The notes beneath the pieces are model-generated. The model had not been told where the DNA came from and did no database searches. It saw nothing but the letters and a program-made list of their open reading frames with translations. A stretch of DNA of 64,000 nt, taken from assembly GCF_030580955.1 (NCBI RefSeq), contig NZ_JAUQON010000002.1, positions 186,001 to 250,000 on the forward strand, given 5' to 3'. The position numbers and the translations under genes were made by a program. Positions 58,257-64,000 of the stretch are shown here, piece by piece. Origin of the DNA: Hymenobacter convexus. GTDB lineage: Bacteria; Bacteroidota; Bacteroidia; Cytophagales; Hymenobacteraceae. The first letter of the stretch is position 1, and the number at the start of each line of letters is the position of its first letter.

Positions 58257-58312
58257 CCGGAGTGCCGAAGTGGCCGCCCGCTACGCTTCGTACCGCCTTC
58301 GCTGCCAGCCCC

Positions 58313-58350
58313 AAAGGCCGCCTCGCACCATGTGTGGGGCGGCCTTTTTT
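58313..58350 (+). terminator. Terminator of the AhpD-like pair
   Basis: AAAGGCCGCC(TC)GCAC and GTGGGGCGGCCTTTTTT around a CATGT loop, ending in a six-T run. Confidence 0.8.
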
Positions 58351-58523
58351 ATAGCTTCTGAGCCGATAAGCAGGAAATTAAAATCGGATTAATGCCTCAT
58401 TAAAAGGGCGTTAATTCGTCTTCACCTTGGTAACAAAGCGAGGGAAACGGGCATTTAAGTCCTGAATTTTGCCGTGCAATTCCTGCGCGGCTACCTGTTC
58501 AGTTTCTTTTTTACCGTTTATCA

Positions 58524-59537
58524 ATGGCTTCATACGCTAGTACTTTGCCGCCGCCCACGCCCTGGCAACGACTGACGCGCATGCTCGACACCGAGCGCAA
58601 AACGATTCGTCACATCATCTGGTACGCCGTGGTGGCGGGCGTCGTCAGCCTGTCGCTGCCGCTGGGCACGCAGGCGGTTTTCAACCTGGTTTCGACCGGG
58701 GCCGTGTTCGGCTCTACCTACCTGCTCATTGCCGTGGTGGTGGGCGGCGTGCTGCTGGCCAGCATCTTGCTCATCGGGCAGCTCACGATGGTGGAGGCCA
58801 TCGAGCAGCGCATTTTTGCCAAGGCCGCCATTGAGTTTGCCTACCGCCTGCCGCGCATCAAGCCCGAGGCACTGGAAGGTCAGAACCCGCGCGAGTTGGT
58901 GAACCGCTTTTTCGACGTCCTCACGGTGCAGAAAGGCCTTACCAAGCTGCTGATTGACCTGGTATTTGCGGGCATGCAAATCCTGTTTGGGGTGCTGGTG
59001 CTGGCGTTTTATCATCCCATTTTCATTGCCTTAGGCTTGTTCACCATCATTGCCCTTGTGCTCATTTACGCCGTGAATTACCAGCGGGCGCTGCGCACGA
59101 GCATTGCCGAATCGGCCTACAAGTACGAGCTGGTGGACTGGCTGGAGCAGGTGGCCGAGCGCCTGCCCGACATGCGCGCCGACCATACCCAGAGCGACGA
59201 CGCCCTGACCCGGGCCGACGAGCTGACGGCCAACTACCTGCACGCCCGCAACGCCCACTTTCAGGTGCTAAAGACCTTCTACGGCTACGGCACGGCCTTG
59301 CGCACCCTGCTCACGGCCAGCCTGTTGATTGCGGGCACGCTGTTCGTGGTGTCGCGCCAGATGACGCTGGGCCAGTTTGTGGCCGCCGAGGTGCTCATCG
59401 TGCAAATCAGTGCTTCGATTGAGAAGCTGATGACGGGCGTGAGCACGATTTTCGATATTCTGACCGGGGTGGAAAAAATGGCCGCCGTTACCGACCTGCC
59501 CCTCGACCCTCACCACGCCGCCATCAGTCATGCTTAA
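58524..59537 (+). CDS. ABC-exporter transmembrane domain lacking the ATPase domain
   Basis: 337 residues. It contains the six-helix ABC exporter membrane domain of the HlyB/RTX toxin type (helices near 30-50, 62-84, 145-165, 170-190, 252-272 and 280-300; family text such as LVNRFFDVLTVQKGLTKLLI and FVVSRQMTLGQFVAAEVLIV). After the last helix (EKMAAVTDLPLDPHHA) the gene stops, exactly where the nucleotide-binding domain with Walker A would begin. The HlyD gene starts 8 bases before this stop, so the ATPase is not hidden in another frame. It may pair with an ATPase encoded elsewhere or have lost transport function. Confidence 0.85.
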   Translation: MASYASTLPPPTPWQRLTRMLDTERKTIRHIIWYAVVAGVVSLSLPLGTQAVFNLVSTGAVFGSTYLLIAVVVGGVLLASILLIGQLTMVEAIEQRIFAKAAIEFAYRLPRIKPEALEGQNPRELVNRFFDVLTVQKGLTKLLIDLVFAGMQILFGVLVLAFYHPIFIALGLFTIIALVLIYAVNYQRALRTSIAESAYKYELVDWLEQVAERLPDMRADHTQSDDALTRADELTANYLHARNAHFQVLKTFYGYGTALRTLLTASLLIAGTLFVVSRQMTLGQFVAAEVLIVQISASIEKLMTGVSTIFDILTGVEKMAAVTDLPLDPHHAAISHA

Positions 59538-60891
59538 CCTCTCGAACCAACACGTCGCCGAGGGGGTCTGGGAAAAAGTACCCCGCAAGTCGCGCCCCGA
59601 GCTGCTGCGCATCCGGGGCAGCCAGCGGCTGGGTCGCATCCTGCTGGTGGTGGGCGTACTGTTTTTGATTGCGCTGTTTTTGCCTTGGCGGCAGACCATT
59701 GCCGGCGCGGGCACGCTCACGGCCCTCACCCCGCAGGACCGCCCCCAGACGGTGCAGAACCAGATTGCGGGCCGCATCGAGCACTGGAACGTGCGCGAGG
59801 GCCAACTGGTGCGCAAGGGCGATACGCTCCTGACCATCTCCGAAATCAAGGACGAATACTTCGACCCCAACCTGCCCGAGCGCCTGCGCGAGCAGCTGGC
59901 CGCCAAGGAGGCTACCGTGGATGCCTACGGTGCCAAAATTGCCGCCACCGACCAGCAGATTGCCGCCCTGCGCACCACCCTGGAAGTGCAGTTGGAATCG
60001 GCCCGCAACAAGGTGGAGCAAGCCGCCAACTACCTCAACATCGACCGCGCCGACCTGGTGGCGGCCCAGAACTTCTACGAAACCACCCGCGCCCGGCTGG
60101 CCCGCTACGAGGAAGGCTACAAAAACGGCCTGTTCTCGCTCACCGACATCGAAACCCGCCGCCTCAAGCTGCAGGAAGATTTGGCCAAGGTGACGTCGGC
60201 CCGCAACAAGGTGGCCAGCAGCGAGCAGGCCCTAGCCAACGCCCGCATCGAGCTGAGCAACCTGCGCGCCAAGTACGCCCAGGACCTGGCCAAGGCCAAT
60301 TCCGACCGTAGCACGGCCGTGTCGAGCCGCGCCAGCTCGAAAGGGGAGGTGGCCGCCACGCGCAATAAAATCAGCAACGTGGAGGTGCGCCGCGGCCTCT
60401 ACGTAGTGCGCGCGCCCCAGACGGGCTACGTGGTGCGGGCCCTCAAAGCCGGCATCGGCGAGACCATCAAGGAGGGCGAATCCATTGCCACGCTGCAACC
60501 CGAGGCGCCCTTGCTGGCCGCCGAAATCTACGTGCGGGCCATGGACGTGCCCCTCATTCAGCGCGGGCGGCAGGTGCGGCTGCAGTTCGATGGCTGGCCG
60601 GCCATCCAGTTTTCGGGCTGGCCGTCGGCGGCGGTGGGCACGTTCGGCGGCTTCGTGTCGGTGATTGACGTGGTGAGCAGCAGCGGCGGCAAGTACCGCC
60701 TGCTGGTGCGCCCCGCCCAGCCCCAGACCGGCGACAAGCCCTGGCCCAAGCAGCTCCGCTTGGGCTCTGGCGTGCAGGGCTGGGTCATTCTGGATTCGGT
60801 GCCGGTGTGGTACGAAATCTGGCGGCAGCTTAACGGCTTCCCACCCACCCTGCAAGCCGAACCGGATGACGCGCCGGTGAAGGGGAAATAA
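59530..60891 (+). CDS. HlyD-type membrane fusion protein of the ABC export operon
   Basis: 453 residues. One membrane helix (about 37-53), first lipoyl half (NQIAGRIEHWNVREGQLVRK), long coiled coil (about 130-290), second lipoyl half (VRAPQTGYVVRALKAGIGET) and a C-terminal beta-barrel with a Gly/Trp-rich loop (QFDGWPAIQFSGWPSAAVGT). It would connect the truncated ABC protein to TolC. It overlaps the ABC gene by 8 bases. Confidence 0.9.
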   Translation: MLNLSNQHVAEGVWEKVPRKSRPELLRIRGSQRLGRILLVVGVLFLIALFLPWRQTIAGAGTLTALTPQDRPQTVQNQIAGRIEHWNVREGQLVRKGDTLLTISEIKDEYFDPNLPERLREQLAAKEATVDAYGAKIAATDQQIAALRTTLEVQLESARNKVEQAANYLNIDRADLVAAQNFYETTRARLARYEEGYKNGLFSLTDIETRRLKLQEDLAKVTSARNKVASSEQALANARIELSNLRAKYAQDLAKANSDRSTAVSSRASSKGEVAATRNKISNVEVRRGLYVVRAPQTGYVVRALKAGIGETIKEGESIATLQPEAPLLAAEIYVRAMDVPLIQRGRQVRLQFDGWPAIQFSGWPSAAVGTFGGFVSVIDVVSSSGGKYRLLVRPAQPQTGDKPWPKQLRLGSGVQGWVILDSVPVWYEIWRQLNGFPPTLQAEPDDAPVKGK

Positions 60892-60898
60892 AGCGCTG

Positions 60899-61018
60899 GC
60901 GTGCGCCTCACCCCGGCCACTTTCCAGTGGAGAAGGGCCGGGAGTGAAGATTCCGAAAAGAGCAGGACCGGTGTCCCCTCTCCCTGAGGAGAGGGGGTCA
61001 GGGGGTGAGGCGCCACGC
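60899..61018. repeat. GCCTCACCCC palindromic repeat inside the export operon
   Basis: Outer arms 60899-60914 and 61002-61018 (GCGTG(G)CGCCTCACCCC) enclose an inner CCCCTCTCC hairpin at about 60975-60996. It lies between HlyD and TolC. Confidence 0.7.
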
Positions 61019-61059
61019 CCGCGCCGCATGCTAAATTAACAAGAACGACTATCCACAAG

Positions 61060-62598
61060 ATGTCACCTATCAATATCTTAATTATCAAGCGTTTTTCTAA
61101 CCGATGGCTGCTTTGGATGCTATTCGCGGCCTTCGCTCGCCCGGCCTTGGCCCAGGACCCCAACCTGCCCGCCCGCCGCTCCGGCCTCGAACGCGCCCCG
61201 CTGCAAACCACGCAGCTCGACATCATCCGGCCCGGCGACACGGCCAAAGTGTTTTCGCTGCAAAACCTGGCCGATTTGGTGTTTGCCAACCACCCCATCG
61301 TGAAGCAGGCGGCCCTGCTGTCGGACGAAGCCCGCAGCCAGGTGCTACAGGCCCGCGGCGGCTTCGACCCCAAGCTGGCCGCCGATTTTAACCGCAAGCA
61401 GTTTGGCGGCACCGACTACTACAACGTGTGGGAAAACGAGCTGAAAATCCCCATCTGGCTGGGTGGCATCGACCTCAAAGCCCTTTACGACCGCAACGTG
61501 GGCACCTACGTGAATCCCGAGCACCGCACGCCCGTGAACGGCCTGGCCGGCGTGGGCATTTCCGTGCCCATCGGGGCGGGGCTGCTGATTGATGCTCGCC
61601 GTAGCACCCTGCGCCAAGCCAAAGCCCTGCAAAACGCCGCCGAGGCCGACCGCGTGAAGCAAATCAACGAAGTATGGCTGCAGGCCGCCAAGGACTACTG
61701 GAACTGGTACTACGCCTTCCAGCAGGCCGCCCTCATCCAGGAAGGCGTGGCGCTGGCTGACCGCCGCTTCCAGGGCGCCGCCCGCCGCGCCCAGTTGGGC
61801 GACCAGGCCCCCATCGACTCGGTGGAGGCCCAAATCACGGTGCAGGACCGCCAGGTGCAGGCCGAGCAGCTGCGCGTGGACCTGCAAAACGCCCGCCTCA
61901 TGCTCTCCAACCACCTCTGGACCAAAGACGGCCAACCCACCGAGCTGCCCACCTACGCCGCCCCGCAAGCCCCCGCCCGCGACAGCGTGAGCCGCGAGGA
62001 ACTGCGCCGCCTCGTTGATTTCGCGGGCACCCAGCACCCCACGCTGCGCAAGCTCGAAGCCAAGCTCCAGCAGCTGAGTATTGAGGAGCGGTACCGCCGC
62101 GAGATGCTCAAGCCCAAAGTCAACGTGAGTGGCGCGCTCATCAGCCAGGGCAATTTTTACCGCTCCGAAGTGCCGACTTACTATAATTTCGGGATGGACA
62201 ACTACAAGGTGGGCGTCGATTTTGCCTTCCCGCTATTTCTACGGGCTGAGCGGGGCAAGCTGCAATACGCCCGCGTTCAGGTGCAGGAAACCACCCTGGA
62301 GCGCCAGCAAAGCCAGCGCACCATCGTGACGCAGGTGAATGCCGTGTACAACTCCCTGCAGGCCTACGAGCGCCAGCTGGCCCTGCAGGCCCAAACCATT
62401 GCCAACCAGCGGCGCCTACTGCAAGCCGAGCTGCAAAAATTCGAGCTGGGCGAAAGCACCATCTTTCTCATCAACGCCCGCGAAACCAAGCTCATCGACC
62501 TGCGCATCAAGCAGGAAAGCCTGCGCGCCAGCTACGAGAAGTCGCGTGCCGAGCTATACTACTACGCCGGCACGCAGGCCGTGGCAGTGACGCGCTAG
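61060..62598 (+). CDS. TolC-family outer-membrane channel of the ABC export operon
   Basis: 512 residues. Signal peptide (LLWMLFAAFARPALAQ) and two outer-membrane-efflux repeats, with coiled-coil helices such as VKQINEVWLQAAKDYWNWYY and RQQSQRTIVTQVNAVYNSL-like sequence. It has the family's SLQNLADLVFANHPIVKQAA start. It is the outer-membrane exit for the operon. It is longer than the TolC near 11.3 kb and only distantly similar. A short family A remnant follows. Confidence 0.92.
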   Translation: MSPINILIIKRFSNRWLLWMLFAAFARPALAQDPNLPARRSGLERAPLQTTQLDIIRPGDTAKVFSLQNLADLVFANHPIVKQAALLSDEARSQVLQARGGFDPKLAADFNRKQFGGTDYYNVWENELKIPIWLGGIDLKALYDRNVGTYVNPEHRTPVNGLAGVGISVPIGAGLLIDARRSTLRQAKALQNAAEADRVKQINEVWLQAAKDYWNWYYAFQQAALIQEGVALADRRFQGAARRAQLGDQAPIDSVEAQITVQDRQVQAEQLRVDLQNARLMLSNHLWTKDGQPTELPTYAAPQAPARDSVSREELRRLVDFAGTQHPTLRKLEAKLQQLSIEERYRREMLKPKVNVSGALISQGNFYRSEVPTYYNFGMDNYKVGVDFAFPLFLRAERGKLQYARVQVQETTLERQQSQRTIVTQVNAVYNSLQAYERQLALQAQTIANQRRLLQAELQKFELGESTIFLINARETKLIDLRIKQESLRASYEKSRAELYYYAGTQAVAVTR

Positions 62599-62636
62599 GG
62601 GAGACGCAGAGGTTAAAAAACGAAAACGGGTAAGCA

Positions 62637-62674
62637 AGAACGTCATGCTTCGGCTGCGCTCAGCATGACGTTCT
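62637..62674. repeat. Family A repeat remnant, copy 7
   Basis: Only the outer 13 bp of each arm (AGAACGTCATGCT / AGCATGACGTTCT) remain, around TCGGCTGCGCTC. The inner arms and loop seem deleted, leaving a compact hairpin. Confidence 0.8.
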
Positions 62675-62700
62675 GCTTTTCATCCGGTTAATTTCGCAGC

Positions 62701-63471
62701 ATGAAAATCGTTTCTTACAACGTCAACGGCCTGCGCTCGGCCATAAGCAAGGGCCTGCTGGACTGGGTGGCCGAAGCCGCACCCGACGTGCTCTGCCTGC
62801 AGGAAATCAAAGCCAGCCGTGAGGCCATGGACGTGTCGGGTTTCGAGAAGCTGGGCTACCAGGCCTACCTGCACCCCGCCCAGAAGCCGGGCTACAGCGG
62901 CGTAGCCACCTTCACGAAGGTGACGCCGAAGGCCGTCATCCACGGCTGCGGCCAGAGCTGCTACGATGATGAAGGCCGCGTGCTACGGCTCGATTTTGAG
63001 GACGTGTCGGTGCTGAACACTTACATGCCCTCGGGCACGAGCGGACCGGAGCGGCAGGCCTTCAAGATTGAGTGGCTGCATTTTTTCCGGGATTACGTGG
63101 CCCAGCTGCGAGCCGATGGCAAAACCCCGCCGCTACTCATCGGCGGCGACTTCAACTGCTGCCAGACGGCCATCGACCTGCACAACCCCAAGGCCAACCA
63201 GAACAGCCCCGGCTACACGCCCGAGGAGCGGCAGTGGTTCCAAGATTTCCTGAGTGACGGGCTGGTGGATACCTTCCGCCATCACCACGGCGAGGCCACG
63301 GGCCATTACTCCTGGTGGAGCTACCGCGCCGGCTCGCGCGGCCGCAACGTGGGCTGGCGCCTCGACCACTGGCTGGCCGATGCGGCCCTGCAACCCCGCC
63401 TGACCGGCGCAGGTCTATTGCCCGACGTTGTGCATTCGGACCACTGCCCGGCCTGGGTGGAAGTAATGTAA
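62701..63471 (+). CDS. xthA: Exodeoxyribonuclease III / AP endonuclease
   Basis: 256 residues, the usual size. The EEP fold has MKIVSYNVNGLRSAISKGLL, catalytic Glu in CLQEIKAS, NTYMPSG, GGDFNCCQTAIDLHNP, and the C-terminal HSDHCP with the catalytic His; WRLDHWLAD carries the Asp of the family. It cuts DNA 5' to abasic sites and has 3'-5' exonuclease activity in base-excision repair. Its TAA stop lies inside a family B repeat. Confidence 0.96.
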   Translation: MKIVSYNVNGLRSAISKGLLDWVAEAAPDVLCLQEIKASREAMDVSGFEKLGYQAYLHPAQKPGYSGVATFTKVTPKAVIHGCGQSCYDDEGRVLRLDFEDVSVLNTYMPSGTSGPERQAFKIEWLHFFRDYVAQLRADGKTPPLLIGGDFNCCQTAIDLHNPKANQNSPGYTPEERQWFQDFLSDGLVDTFRHHHGEATGHYSWWSYRAGSRGRNVGWRLDHWLADAALQPRLTGAGLLPDVVHSDHCPAWVEVM

Positions 63472-63543
63472 CGCGGACTTTTAGTCCGCGAGTAAGTCGC
63501 CTTACAAGGAACTTCGGCTCGCGGACTAAGAGTCCGCGCTACA
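63467..63543. repeat. Family B palindromic repeat, copy 2
   Basis: 25-bp arms with two mismatches (TGTAACGCGGACTTTTAG... and complement) at 63467-63491 and 63519-63543. The first bases include the stop codon of xthA. Confidence 0.9.
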
Positions 63544-63572
63544 TCATCCGAACCAAGCGCCGCGTCCTGATG

Positions 63573-63580
63573 TATCTTTC
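63573..63580 (+). promoter_or_regulatory. Possible -7 element before the last gene
   Basis: TATCTTTC differs from TAnnTTTG at the last base; about 20 bases before ATG 63599. Confidence 0.3.
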
Positions 63581-63598
63581 CCGACTAAGACCTGATTT

Positions 63599-64000
63599 AT
63601 GGCGGTGATGATAGAGCAAGGCGCTGCGGCGGCCGAGTACCCCGCATTGGCGCGGGTGCGGACGGAGCTGGAGGCCTTCAAACGTAAATTTTACCTCAAC
63701 CTGCTGGTGCGGGGTGGGCTGGTAGCCGGTGGGATACTGCTGAGCTTTTTCGTGGTATTCAATGGCCTCGAATACTTCCTGTACCTGCCTACGGTGGTGC
63801 GGGCAGGGTTGCTGTTCGGCTTCATCGGCCTCACCATCTACAGCTTCATTCGCTGGATTTGGACGCCGCTGGCCGCCCTCACCAACCTGCGCCGGCTGCT
63901 AAGCGACGAGCAGGCCGCCCGCCGGGTAGGGGAGCTGTTTCCCGAAGTGCAGGACCGCCTGCTGAACGCCCTGCAGCTGCAAGGTCAGGCCCGTGACAAC
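63599..64000 (+). CDS. N-terminal part of a DUF4175-like membrane protein (3' partial)
   Basis: 134 codons are in the window with no stop. The translation begins MAVMIEQGAAAAEYPALARV, then two hydrophobic helices (about 34-58 and 64-86, with VFNGLEYFLYLPTVVRAGLL between) and TNLRRLLSDEQAARRVGELF then PEVQDRLLNALQL. This layout is that of long (about 1100 residues) Bacteroidota DUF4175 proteins, as I recall them. Function unknown; inner membrane. Confidence 0.7.
   Translation, partial: MAVMIEQGAAAAEYPALARVRTELEAFKRKFYLNLLVRGGLVAGGILLSFFVVFNGLEYFLYLPTVVRAGLLFGFIGLTIYSFIRWIWTPLAALTNLRRLLSDEQAARRVGELFPEVQDRLLNALQLQGQARDN

Noticed and set aside
59538..59800. Frameshifted ATP-binding domain after the ABC membrane gene
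   Set aside because: The sequence right after the stop encodes HlyD in a well-supported frame; no Walker A or ABC signature appears in other frames.
14298..62674. CRISPR array
   Set aside because: The repeats are palindromes kilobases apart with no regular spacers and no cas genes.
1..64000. tRNA or rRNA genes
   Set aside because: The intergenic stretches were read for cloverleaf and rRNA-like sequence and none was recognised, though a covariance-model search could not be run.

Overview
The window is GC-rich DNA from a Bacteroidota bacterium, most likely a Hymenobacter-like member of the Cytophagales. The reasons are cargo proteins with type IX secretion (T9SS) C-terminal signals of both type A and type B, a PorP/SprF-GldJ gliding/T9SS pair, TAnnTTTG -7 promoter elements, M56 peptidases fused to TonB domains, GH92 mannosidase, and the near absence of Shine-Dalgarno sequences. 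The genus is an inference from gene content; no rRNA or tRNA gene was seen.

Layout. 1-3.7 kb: the end of a large surface protein and a T9SS-exported delta-60-repeat protein. 3.8-8.8 kb: DNA polymerase I, a small unknown protein, a DoxX-like/DinB pair and a 40-residue Lys-rich protein. 8.9-16.1 kb: a GAF-GAF-AAA+-Fis regulator (sigma-54 enhancer-binding type) divergent from a TolC - UspA - HlyD - DHA2 MFS efflux operon; two TTCCTG-N6-CAGGA dyads and a sigma-54-like promoter lie between them. 16.2-20.1 kb: sugar permease and GH92 alpha-mannosidase. 20.2-25 kb: conserved lipoprotein, a BlaI/M56-TonB signalling pair with twin operators, and a periplasmic trehalase. 25.1-31.7 kb: ECF sigma factor coupled to an inner-membrane/outer-membrane-barrel fusion, a T9SS surface protein and a PorT-like barrel. 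31.8-37.7 kb: PKD lipoprotein, a T9SS type B propeller/Ig-like protein, and a VWA (YfbK-like) protein. 37.9-43.4 kb: a second ECF sigma factor coupled to an anti-sigma-TonB fusion, a lipoprotein alpha/beta hydrolase and a PSMA-like M28 peptidase. 43.5-52.3 kb: fumarase, GNAT acetyltransferase, DgkA-type kinase, small lipoproteins, DinB, thioredoxin-like and a large AsmA protein. 52.7-58.3 kb: OmpA-like, PorP/SprF, GldJ, ComF and an AhpD-like pair. 58.5-62.6 kb: an export operon made of an ABC transmembrane protein without ATPase domain, HlyD and TolC. 62.7-64 kb: exonuclease III and the start of a DUF4175-like membrane protein.

Two themes stand out. First, envelope signalling: three regulators (a sigma-coupled barrel, an anti-sigma-TonB fusion and an M56-TonB protein) each join an inner-membrane segment through a low-complexity linker to a domain that would act in the periplasm or outer membrane. 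Second, long palindromic intergenic repeats: one family (core GTCATGCTGAGC...GAAGCATCTC) and its variants occur nine times, and a second (TGTAGCGCGGACTTTTAG...) twice, each time overlapping a stop codon. Hairpin repeats also sit inside both export operons, where they could limit transcription of the downstream gene.
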